From positions 14,632,001 to 14,696,000 of the forward strand of contig NC_052620.1 of NCBI RefSeq assembly GCF_016545825.1: a stretch of DNA of 64,000 nt. The letters are read 5' to 3'. Position numbers and translations under genes: made by a program. A model generated the notes under the pieces. That model saw only the letters and a program-made list of their open reading frames with translations, ran no database searches and had not been told where the DNA came from. This DNA comes from Eucalyptus grandis (Eukaryota > Streptophyta > Magnoliopsida > Myrtales > Myrtaceae). This document shows positions 53,745-64,000 of the stretch, piece after piece. Within the stretch, counting starts at the first letter, position 1; each line of letters begins with the position of its first letter.

Positions 53745-55145
53745 TGTTGGAGAAAACTCCTTAACTGTTTTGAAGTTGACAAAATCTTTCAAAAGTCTAG
53801 TCTGAAGACTTCCAAACTCTAGTGTCAAAGTCTGAAGACCGCCAGACTTTAGGTTCAAAGTCTTTCCACATTGACAATTTCCAAACTAAAAAATAAAGAC
53901 TTATCCAGATGCGAGATTATTTTTATTTCTTCAAGGAATCAATTCGTATGATTTATGGATGACCTTATGGTTGGATATAACACCTACATTATTGATTATC
54001 CTTATTGGAATCAATTCCAATAATCAAATATTTTGGAAGGCAAGTAAACTTGAAAAATTCTACTTATGGAAACCAAGATTCTGATTGTATGGGTGAACAA
54101 GATTGACGGATTTTCATCACAAATTATCAAATGACTCGAGATTTCCTTAATTGATTATGTCCAATTGTTTGAGAAAACTCCTTAACTGTTTTGAAATTAA
54201 CAAAACCTTTCCAAAGTCTAATCTGAAGACTTCCAGACTCTAGTGTCAAAGTCTGAAGACCGCCAAACTTTAGGTTCAAAGTCTGCCCACACTGATAGTT
54301 TCCAAACTGAAAAATGAAGACTTATGCAGATGCGAGATTATCTTTATTTCTTCAAGGAATTGATTCATATGATTTATGGATGATCTTATGGCTGGATATA
54401 ACACCTACATGATTGATTATCCTTATTGGAATCAATTCCAAGAATCAAATCTTTTGGAAGGCAAGTAAACTTGGAAAGTTCTACTTATGGAAACCAAGAT
54501 TCTGATTGTATAGGCGAACATGATTGATGGGCTTTCATCACAAATTATCAAACGACTCGAAATCTCCTTAATTGTTTTTGTCTAATGGGTAGATTGGAAG
54601 AATTCCTTAGGAAAGTGCTAACGGTCATGAAAGCATGAAAGAGTATTTAAGATGAACTCTCCAGTTGTTTGAGATAGTGCGTGAAAGAAAAATTTCAAAG
54701 TCTGAAACTTCCTAGTTCCTTATTATTTCATTCATCGAGCTCAAAATTGTATACAAAAGAGAGAAACTCATAGTGAGACTTTGTGAGAGATTAGTATAGA
54801 CTCTCCATTGTGAAGTCAATATCGCAAGACTGTAAAATCTCTTTTGTTTCTTAGTGAAATTCAACCAGTAGGCTATCAATACGGGAGAAAGGACGTAGGC
54901 TTGATCTAAGCCAAACCACTATAAATATTGTATTCTTATTCTCTTCCCTCAACTCCTTTATTTTGTTTTGTAGCTCTAATTAATTGTTTAAAGTTTAAAC
55001 TCCTTGATTTTATTTGAAACTACTAAAGATTGAAGTTGTTCTTAGATTGTAATTTCCTATAAGCAAACTATTTCTACTGAACCTTGCAAAAAATTTTGTT
55101 AAACACCTATTCACCCCCCTCTATGTGTTATTACTAGCCCTTTCA
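53745..55145 (+). repeat. LTR of + strand Sirevirus-like element, with internal duplication
   Basis: This 1401-bp LTR begins TGTTGGAGAAAACTCC and ends CCTTTCA. Its first 421 bp are tandemly duplicated (53745-54165 and 54166-54585). It includes CACCCCCCTCTATGTG near the 3' end, as in the nested element. Confidence 0.85.
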
Positions 55146-55159
55146 ATTGGTATCGGAGC
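55146..55159 (+). promoter_or_regulatory. Primer-binding site
   Basis: ATTGGTATCGGAGC, one mismatch from the initiator tRNA-Met complement, directly after the LTR. Confidence 0.85.
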
Positions 55160-55207
55160 TTGTGTGCTCATTTTATTGAAGTGTTTTTACTTCTGAGCTA
55201 AAGATCT

Positions 55208-56925
55208 ATGACTAGTATTTTGGCTCCAGGTTTGGTTGGAGGCCAAGGCAACACTAGACCTCCTTACTTTGATGAGAAGGAATACAATGTATGGAAAAAC
55301 AAGATGAAGGCATTTCTGAGATCTAAAGATCCCCCGAAATGGGGTGTGGTAGAAAAAGGGATCAATCCCAAAGCTACATCAACTTCCAAAAGAAGAAAGG
55401 AAGTTGCAGATGCTGGCGAAATGACACAAAAAGAAATAACCAAGAGACAAGAATCTTGATGTTAAGGCTATCTACTCCTTGTGCCTTATCTCCTACTAAG
55501 TATAACCGAATTTCTTCATGTGAAACAGTTAAAGAATTTTGGAACATATTGCACGTTACCTATGAAGGAACTGATCGAGTAGAGGAAACGAAAATCAATA
55601 TTCTACTCGGACAGTACGAAGCCTTCAAAATGAAGCTTGGAAAATCCATCACTAATATGTCCAGTCGTTTCACTGAAATTCTGAATGGATTAACATATCA
55701 AGGACAACCAATCTCAGGACCAATGAAGGTCAATAAATTGCTGCGATAACTCTCCAAAGACTGGAATCACATGAAGACGTCAATTAGAGAAACCCAGAGG
55801 ATCATGCCTCTTTCAGTAGATGAACTTGTTGAAACACTTCAATCATATGAAGTGGATCAGATCAATGAGGAAGAAGATCCTAAAGATAAAAAGTCAATTG
55901 CTTTAAAATCTAACGATGATTCTGATGATACAAATTCAAAGATGAAATGGACAATAAGAAGCTAGCACTTATGATCAAGAAGTTTAGAAAGTTGAACAGG
56001 AAGGGAAGAAGATACAACTAGAAGAAGCAGAGTACTCAAAGATAACAAAATAAACCAACTGAGGACAGTGAAACCAACAAAGATGTGATATGTTTTGAAT
56101 GCAAGAAAAAGGGACACATCAGACCCAACTGCCCTCTGTTAGAAAAAGAAAAAGAAAAAGAAAGGAAGAACAGAGAAATTCAAAAAGGCTTTAAAAGTAT
56201 AAACTTGGAGCGATACCGAATGTAAGGAAAGTGATGAAGAATATGCCAACATATGTTTGATAGCCAATTCAGAATTAGACTCGGACTTTGAAACAGATTC
56301 TGATTCAAACTCAGACAAAAAAGTTGAGGTTAGCAATTTAAAAACTCCTGTTAAATCTCAAAGTATATAGATGAACTCTGTCACAACCTCAAAACATCTC
56401 TTAAAATGATTTCCAAGGTAAAGAAGGAGAATTCTAAACTGAGGCAATAGGAAATTTCTTGGAAAGAAAAGTTTGAAAATCTGGATAAGAGTTTTGTTGA
56501 TTTGAAAGAAAATTCAGATTCTCTTTCGAAGGAAAATGCTTTTTTGAAAGATGATACTTGAAAATATCACAAAAAGATTTTCAAAATGATTTAAGAAGTT
56601 GGAGAAAATTCTTTCTGTACAAAGACTTTATTTTAACAAATCTGATTTAGGAATGATTTCATAAACCATTCATTTAATTGATGATCCCAAAGTTTAAAAA
56701 AAAAAAATTCAAATAAAGACTCACATGAGCATTTTACAAAAATTAAAGTGTTTTTGTAAAATCTATTGGCCGAAGTGCTCTCAAATGTTTGAAGTGTAAC
56801 AGCTCAGAACATTTTGAGAAGGAATGTCCCAAAATTTGGAGACCTGTTAAGAGGAATTGGGTAAAGACTGTTTTCAACACTAATTCTTCTGAACCTAAGA
56901 AAATATTGGTACTAAAGAAAACTTG
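55208..56925 (+). pseudogene. Sirevirus-like gag (+ strand element)
   Basis: It opens with MTSILAPGLVGGQ and FDEKEYNVWKNKMKAFLRS. A frameshift lies near 55455, then SSCETVKEFWNILHVTYEG and ILLGQYEAFKMKLGKSI, and a stop at 55747. Knuckle one, CFECKKKGHIRPNC, is intact near 56095; knuckle two, CLKCNSSEHFEKEC, is near 56788. Between them is a Ser/Asp/Lys-rich linker. Confidence 0.85.
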
Positions 56926-56939
56926 AGTTCTTCATTTGA

Positions 56940-59900
56940 TCACAGGTCACTATCAAGAAAAATATCAAATGGTGTTTAGATAGTGGCTACTTGAAGCACA
57001 TGATAGGAGATTCAAACTGCTTTATGAAACTTGTTCGAATAAATGGTAGAAAAGTCTATTTTGGTGGAAATAGCAAAGGAAGAATTGTTGGTTGTGGAAC
57101 CGTGAAGATTGGAAACCTAACTATCAACAATGTCTCCTTCGTGAAAGGTCTAAATTACAATCTACTCAGCATAAGTCAGCTTTATGATACTGGATTCAAA
57201 ATTAGTTTCCAAGAAGGCATATGTTCAAGAACAAGTAGAGATTTCTCTCAATCTTTCACTGGACGAAAACATGGGAACATTTACCTTCTGGATATAAAAC
57301 TAGAAATTTCTCAGTGTCTTATATCCATTCAAGATTAAGCAAATCTTTGGTATCGAAAGCTTGGTCATGTCAACATGAAGCAAATTGCCAAGATTTCATC
57401 CAAGAAGCTTGTTCGAGGTCTACCCAACCTGGCTTATAAAAAATCTAAATTATGCACTCATTGTGTTTTGGGAAAACAGGTTAGAAGTTCCTTTAAACCT
57501 GTAAATTAAGTTTCTACTAATCGAGCTTTGCAGCTTTTGCATATGGACCTTTGGACCAACCAGAACTCAAAGTATTGGTGGAAAAAGATATTGTCTAGTA
57601 ATCGTGGATGATTACTCTCACTTTACTTGGGTTTACTTTCTAGCAAATAAGTCTGAAGCCTTCTCTCACTTCTCAAAGTTTGCCAAGAATGTTCAAAATG
57701 AAAGAAGGATATGTTATTTCGAGTATACGAACCAACCATGAAGGTGAGTTTGAAAATCAAGACTTTGCGAAATTTTGTAATGAATTTGGTTTCCAGCATG
57801 TTTTCTCTTCTCCATACACTCTAGAACAAAATGGGGTTGTGGAAACGAAGAACCCTCTTAATTGAGAGTAAAATTCCCTCTCAATTTTGGGCTGAAGCAA
57901 TTTCTACAGCTTGCTACATCATTAACAGAGTGTTCTTGAGGCCTATTTTAGAGAAAACTCCTTATGAAGTGTTTAAAGGAAATAAGCGAAATGTTTCTTA
58001 CTTTAATGTATTTGGCTGTAAGTGTTATGTTTTGAAAAATGCAAATGATCGAACTAGGAAGTTTGAACAAAGATCAGATGAAAGAATTTTCCTTAACTAC
58101 TCAACCTCAAGCAAAGTATACAGAGTTTTCAACAAGAAGACTCAATTTGTAGAAGAATCTATGAACGTAAAGTTTTAAGACTCTATGCAGAATCAACTGG
58201 ATTAAACTCAACTTGAAGAATATGAACCTACTCCAGACTTTACAAAGCCTACTTCCCCTAAAGTGGTTTAGACTTCTGGAGATCAACAACAAGCAAAACC
58301 AGAAGAATCAACTAAAGCAAAGGATCAGCAGACTCTCAGACCAACCAGCAACTGGAAGCATAAGTCAAGTCATCCCAAGGAACTCATCATTGGTAACATT
58401 AATGAAGGAATTCGCATCATATCCAAAAAGCGAGAAAAGTCTAGTGCCTTAGCACTTGTTTTCTAGAGATAGAAACCAAAAGTGTAGAAGAAGCCCTGTT
58501 TGATGAAAGCTGGATTGAAACTATACAAGAAGAGCTCAGACAGTTCAACATCAACGATGTTTGGGAGCTAATTCCCTAAACCTAAAGGTCAATCTATTAT
58601 CGAGACTAAATGGGTTTTTAGGAACAAGGTGAACGAGAAAGATAAAGTGGTCAGGAACAAAGCAAGACTCGTGACCAAAGGATACACGCAAAAAAAAGGA
58701 TAGACTATGATGAGACCTATGCACCAGTAGCAAGATTAGAAGCAATTAGATTATTACTTGATTTTGCTTGCTATAAAAATTTTAGGTTATTCCAAAAATG
58801 GACGTCAAAAGTGCATTTCTCAATAAATTTATCCAAGAAGAAGTCTATGTGGAATAACCACCTGGATTTGAAGATCCAAGAAAGCCAAACTCAGTTTACA
58901 GACTGAAAAATGCCATGTATGGATTGAAGCAAGCACCTCGAGCCTGATATGAAAGGTTAAGTAAATTCCTAACCCAAAATGATTTTGCTAAAGGAAAGGT
59001 AGATACTATATTGTTCATAAAAAGAGAGTAATGATTTTCTACTGGTTCAAATTTATGTTTGTGATATTATTTTTAGATCTCCTAATGAAAATCTATGTAA
59101 GAAATTCTCTAGATGTATACAGGATGAATTCGAGATGGTATGATGGGTGAGTTAACTTTCTTTCTGGGATTGCAAGTTAAACAATAAAAGAAATGTATCT
59201 TTACTCATCAAGAGAAGTATGCAAAAGATCTCATCAAGAAATTTGGATTGGAAAATTGCAAAAAGACAGAGACACCAATGTCAAGTTCTTTGAAGCGGGA
59301 CAAAGATGAAGGAGGAAAGAAAGTAGACCATAAGCTTTATAGGAGTATTATTGGTTTGCTTTTTTACCTTACTACATTTAGACCTGACATTTTGTCTAGT
59401 GTTTGCATGTGTGCTAGATTCCAATCAGATCCCAAAGAATCTCATTTAAGTGCTACAAAATGCATCATTAAATACGTTGCAACTATTCCAAAGTTAGGTT
59501 TGTGATATCCCAAAGAATGAGACTTTACTCTCCTTGGATATTCAGACGTAGATGTAACAAGTTGTAAAGTTGATAGAAAGAGTACTTCTAGTACTTGTCA
59601 ATTGCTGGACAACAAGCTGGTGTCTTGGTTCTCAAGAAAGCATAGCATTGTAGCTCTATCAATAGCAGAAGCAGGGTATGTAGCTCTTGGGAGCTGTTGT
59701 TCTCAAATTTTGTGGATAAGGCAACAGCTTAGAGACTTTGGAATTGAAGAATCGTGCATCGAGATCAAATGTGACAACACCAGTGCCATTAATCTTACGA
59801 AGAATCCAATTCTTCACTTAAGAGCACAGCATATAAAGATTCGACACCATTTCATAAGAGATCATGTTCAAAATGGAGAAATTATGATTCAGTTCATTGA

Positions 59901-59997
59901 CTCGAATAAACAGTTGGCAGACATATTTACAAAACCACTGAAAAAAAATCTATTTGAGTCTATTCGCACCAGACTAAATATTATATTTTCTACTAAT
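56940..59997 (+). pseudogene. Sirevirus-like pol (PR-IN-RT-RNase H, + strand element)
   Basis: The protease relic WCLDSGYLKHM is near 56970. Then come LNYNLLSISQLYDTG, pre-integrase WYRKLGHVNMKQIAKISS (57350), integrase core (HMDLW near 57540, VDDYSHFTWVYF near 57605, LEQNGVVETK near 57825), integrase C-terminal KFEQRSDERIF, RT (WVFRNKVNEKDKVVRNKAR near 58610, MDVKSAFLNKF near 58800, MYGLKQAPRA near 58915, a frame-broken YVxDIIF near 59055) and RNase H (WFSRKHSIVALSIAEAGYVA, DNTSAINLTKNP, ADIFTKPLKK). Unlike the nested copy it keeps the integrase core. Confidence 0.88.
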
Positions 59998-60360
59998 TAA
60001 AGTCTGAAGTTGGTCAAATTCAAAATATTCAAAAATTACATATGTAAGTTAATATCTTCTCATTGCAGGTAATTTAATTTTAGCATAAAAATTTCGAACA
60101 GGTATAATTGATTTTTGAATCATTACGTGCTTATTTTTAGAAATTATCTTTTCTGAATTTTTGAATTTTTGGCAGTTTTCATTTTTGAAAAAGGCAGTTT
60201 ATTTTTTCCTTTATGATTGTTCATATACCCCGTTTCACTTGCTTTATATACCATTGAAATACTTCTTCTCCATTTACAATATCTCAAACCCTAGAATACA
60301 TAATTCTCACTTTCTCATTTCTACTCTCAAGTTTGCTTTCCAAGTTTTCATCTTTTTCAA

Positions 60361-62539
60361 ATGAACGAGTTCAAGAAATCTTCCTCGACTATGGAGATGT
60401 CTTTCCCAAGGAAATCGTCTCGGATCGCAAACAAGGGACCACATAATATGCTAGAGGGTCCTACTCATTTTGACTTGACTGAGGAAAGAGATTCTCCACA
60501 TCAACAACAACGTCATTCTCCATAGCGTGTCACTCAAATTCATCCATGCCAACCAGCGGAAGAGGAAGTCGTGGAAGATGCCAAACCAATAAGGACATTG
60601 AAACCCCAGTTTCTCTTTAAACTCTACAATCAATTGAAGCAGGGTGGTAGTGCCATGTCTTTTATTGATTAATTTTTTTACAGAAAGAGGATACAAGAAT
60701 GAGACTCAGTTTCTACGTCAAATGGAAAGGTTAGGCATAGTGCCTAAAGGAACAGCAAATAGGACGTTTGCTAACTTTCCAGTCGATCCACGTTTTAGTT
60801 CTTTTAATCAGCCAGAGATGAAGGATGATGATGAGAAAATGTATGCGAATTTTCAGCCTAGAATGGGTGTTGCTACTGATGTACATGGTGATGGAACGAA
60901 TCTGTTTCGTTCTAAAGAGCACAAAAAGGTTTATTTGAATTTGCTTAAAAGAGGGGTGATGAACCCTTGTTCTGTGGATTTTGATTTCTTGGATTCTTTG
61001 AAGGTGAACTTGAGGGAGAAGCTAACTCTCCTTCAACTTGAAAAATTTTACTCTGAAACTTCTGTTGCATATGTTGAATTGACTGCTTATTTCTATTCGA
61101 ACTTGTCTTTTCTTGATGCGAATAGATTTTATGTTACTGTGAGAGAAAAAGAGTACTTGGTGGATGTGGACACATTGGCGGATGTTATTGGTGTGGAAAG
61201 AGAGTTTCTGACCAATTAATGTGACTGTTGGTCTTGCAACAAGTTTTCTTGTGAAGGACAAACTTTCTGAGAGCCGCATTATCTATTCCAGAATGATTGC
61301 CTCCAGCATTTTGCTGCACAAGATTATTATCAATTGCATATGTCCAAATTCAACCTCCAAGATAGATGTCTCTCGTTCTGAAGCAAAACTGATGTTCGCC
61401 ATCAGTAATGGAATGAAGTTCTCGTTGCCACACACAATCTTAATGCACATGTACAGGACTATTGTGAAGAATAAGGGACAACTCCCTTACTCAGCACTGG
61501 TCACCAAATTGTTTAGACACTTTCAAATTCAATTTCCAAAATTTCTCTGTGTTCAAACCATTGCTCCTACGGTTATAGGATTGAAAATGGTATCAAAGAT
61601 GAGACTGAAGGAACTGAACAAAACTTTGGAGCGCTTAAAGGAGAAGTCCCCCAGCAAAACAAAACAAAACTTTGCTACAAAGAAAAGAAAAGGCAAGGAG
61701 CCTATGAGTGCACCTATCAAGAAGAGAAGAGCCATTATCCTGCAGGACGAAGAGAATGAGGATGATCTTACTCTTTCTGTTTTTGCCTTTAAGAATCTTT
61801 GGAGTTTTGTTAGTTTTGAATAGCCACAGGACTGAGAGGAAAGAAGACGAGAAGAAACAGAGCAGAGAAGGGAAGGAAGAGAAGAGAGAAGAGAAGGAAG
61901 TGAAGAAAGAAGAGCAGAGGAAAGAGAAAGAGAAGAAGAAAGGGAAGCAGAAGAGGAAGAGTGTCAAGATGACTCTTTTGAACCAACATTTGCAGTATCC
62001 TTGTCAGGGGATTCTGAGAAGACTCAAAGTGGAGCTGTAGGAGATAGAAGAGAAAAAGAACATCACTTGGGTGCTGATACTGAGAATGCACAAGAAGAAA
62101 AATTCTTTTCTCCACGTGTAGACATAGAAACGGGGGGAGCTGCTGAGAAAATAGGTACTTCTTCTTCTCCTATTTTTACTAGTGATGATGTTAACAGATC
62201 TCTTGCCAATCCAGATGATGTCTATACCTCCCATTTTTCTGAAGCTAATGTTGAGGCATCCTCTCCAAGTCTTGATGTTCAAGCTGAAGTTCCCTCATCT
62301 ATCAACACTCCTCAAACTGAACATGCTGAAGCTAGTACACAAACAGACACTACTGCAGACTTTAAAAGGCTGCTAGAGCTCCTTGTGGAGATAAAAGCAC
62401 AACAATATGGCATGAAGTGTGAAATTCAAATCCTCCAATCTGCATTGAAAGCTTCATCAGTCTCTCTGCACAATCAGGTACAAGACCTTAAACTTCAAAT
62501 TCAAGAGATTGCCAAGTCTGAAGATGTTGAGAAGGTGAA
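60361..62539 (+). pseudogene. Extra ORF after pol (+ strand Sirevirus-like element)
   Basis: ATG 60361 opens MNEFKKSSSTMEMSFPRKSS with GPTHFDL. After a stop (60523) and a shift near 60660 it continues to 61219 (LREKLTLLQLEKF, YFYSNLSFLDANRFYV, DVDTLADVIGVEREFL). It goes on at 61221-61823 (SRSEAKLMFAISNGMKF, MYRTIVKNKGQLPYSALV, basic KKRKGKEPM), through a Glu/Lys-rich stretch (61830-61970) with a frame change, and a C-terminal part (62001-62539) with ASTQTDTTADFKRLLELL and a predicted helical tail. It is cut at 62539 by the next element. It clearly matches the minus-strand ORF at 40484-42320. The family is only tentatively linked to the plant transposon-associated domain. Confidence 0.65.
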
Positions 62540-64000
62540 TGTGACATCCAGATTTCGCCGGACCTCGAGTACGTAACCGTCCGAGACGGGTTGACGAATT
62601 TGTCATCAGACTACGTCATTGGCACCACTTATGACCCCATTTCATTACCATCACCAGACCGAGACATCACGTTTCGTTTCGTGATGGTCTTATGATGTAC
62701 CCTTGTGGTCACGTCTTTGCCATGTCAAGATGATCTGATTTTCGTATAGCTTATTGTCTCGTCGAAAATCTTCTTACGTAACACCACTCGTGAGACCAAC
62801 ATCTTTCGCGTGTGTACCTTGTCAAGTGAGCTTTCCATACACGCGGAGATGTAGACTTCCGAAACTTCAATCACATTAGAACACGCATTCCCATGCAAAA
62901 ACCTTGGCCACACCACCACCACGTTATCATCTTCAAGGACAGCTAAGGAATGAAGACCATTAGCCCTACATTTCCCATGCACGTTCCCTTTTTTTGCTGA
63001 TTAACAAGTGGAGAAATTGTCCATGCAAGACCATACGAGCAATGAAGGCCACGCTCACGCCTATGGGGTCAACAAAAGAAGAACCGAAGACTTTGCCCAT
63101 GCATAACCATGCATGCGTCCCCTTGATGGTCAACCAAGGGAGGAGTGTTGACCCATGTAGCCTCACGAACCGACCCTTCTTCTTGCGGAAATGAGGACAC
63201 GCATGCTTGGTGCTGCCCTTCCGTCGCTGCCAACGTAACTTCATTTGGTTGAATTGAATGGTCAACCAAACGAAGCCCCACCCATCGACGTGTAGGAGAG
63301 GTGGCAGCCGATGAAGCCGGTGAAGGCCACGTCCTGCATGGAGAATCATGCTGTCTCGGCAAGGAGAGCAACCGGCATGCAAGGAGCCACGACTTCTCCA
63401 GCTGCCTTCTGCTCGAGCGGCCACCACCATTTACTGACTTTGTTGACTCACAAGGTCAACATTAGCAAGGAACGAAGACCTCACTTTTCCCTCTCACGCT
63501 CGGCGGTTGTTCCATTCTCTCGACGCCCATCTTTCTCTCTTTCTCGGTGTTTCTCTCTCTCTCCGCGCCCAAATTCTCTGCCTTCTTTCTTCATTTCCAG
63601 CGGTGATTGCATCGCAGAAAACCAGAATTCCTTCACCCTCTCACTCGGGGAAAATATTGGGTGGGTCTTACCCTCCACGTAGTCTTAGGGTAAGACCATT
63701 CAGCGATCGACACGTGGCTCCACGTAGGCACGGCGTCAGAGGTTTAAAATTTGCGCGCGCCGCTCCTGGGGCCCACCACTCTGACACTCTCTCTCCTCTG
63801 CTCTCCTTTGTGACCTATCGACTCGTCCTCTCTCTCCTCTCTCTCTCTTTTTCCCCGTTCTCCCTGTTCTCTGTTCCGTTTTGCGGGAGAACAAAAGTCG
63901 CAGGTGCTTCTTTTCAAATGCTCTTCTCCCTCCTCTGCTCTCTCTCCTCCGCTGGTTGCCCGCGACGCCTCCTCTGCTGGTTGCCTGCAACGCCGACGCC
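62540..64000 (+). mobile_element. Possible start of another LTR (Gypsy-like), open at window end
   Basis: TGTGACATCCAGATTTCGCC at 62540 interrupts the Sirevirus extra ORF and resembles the starts of chromovirus-type Gypsy LTRs. No LTR end, primer site or coding region is reached before 64000. Toward the end there is a G-box (ACACGTGG, 63709-63716), a possible TATA-like TTTAAAATTTG (63742) and a long CT-rich stretch (63770-63960), as in a plant promoter and 5'UTR. It could instead be the promoter of a host gene lying to the right. Confidence 0.4.
63664..63697. other. Perfect 11-bp inverted repeat with 12-base loop
   Basis: GGTCTTACCCT (63664-63674) and AGGGTAAGACC (63687-63697) are exact reverse complements, just before the G-box and CT-rich promoter-like region. 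Confidence 0.8.

Larger units (their letters stand above)
53445..62539 (+). mobile_element. Sirevirus-like element in the order tail-LTR-body
   Basis: The region reads: 3' noncoding tail plus polypurine tract (53445-53744), one LTR (53745-55145), primer site, gag, pol, and extra ORF (to 62539). No second LTR or target duplication is seen. It is related to the nested element at 38866-47815. Frameshifts and stops are frequent, so it is older and inactive. Confidence 0.85.

Overview
The window looks like nuclear DNA of a flowering plant, most likely a woody dicot. It carries plant GRAS-family regulator genes, Ty1/copia LTR retrotransposons primed by initiator tRNA-Met, plant-type MITEs and AT-rich spacers. 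A Myrtaceae/Eucalyptus-like source is possible but is only a guess. No prokaryotic features, tRNA, rRNA or CRISPR array were seen.

Host genes. The core (about 8.66-34.3 kb) is a tandem array of SCARECROW-like GRAS genes of the LISCL (SCL9/14/33-like) subgroup, all on the + strand. Gene 1 (11805-17763) and gene 3 (31459-34263) each encode 703 aa once their insertions are discounted. Gene 2 (21940-29039) is a pseudogene. At 8662 begins the 3' flank of a fourth, upstream copy whose coding region is gone. Each unit repeats the same promoter, 5'UTR intron and 3' flank. Each of the three copies has its own LTR-element insertion inside the coding sequence, with its own 5-bp target duplication: a 3.8-kb copia element in gene 1 (GAGGT), a 5.0-kb copia element in gene 2 (GATAC), and a 688-bp solo LTR in gene 3 (GGTTA). 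The main finding is that in genes 1 and 3 the duplicated target supplies a GT donor and an AG acceptor in register, so removing the insert as a GT-AG intron would restore the uninterrupted coding sequence exactly. In gene 2 this is impossible, and only gene 2 has decayed.

Left flank (1-8.66 kb): unassigned AT-rich DNA, an hAT-like element (1725-3167), a large palindromic element (3728-5475), and a truncated copia element (5648-8661) fused directly to the lost GRAS copy's 3' flank. MITE-like insertions also separate the array units (9016-10077 with TTA target duplication; 18474-18993 with an 8-bp duplication).

Right flank (34.3-64 kb): a complete copia element (35054-51272, target duplication GCTTG, LTRs about 420 bp) contains a complete minus-strand Sirevirus-like copia element (38866-47815, target duplication GTACT, LTRs about 900 bp). 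A second Sirevirus-like element lies on the + strand (53445-62539), arranged as 3' tail, LTR, then body. Both Sirevirus-like elements have a large extra ORF after pol. The window ends in what looks like the start of another LTR (62540 onward) with a promoter-like CT-rich stretch. Several otherwise different MITE-like elements share one interior plan: a pyrimidine tract, a GC-rich core full of CTCGCC/GGCGAG, then a purine tract.
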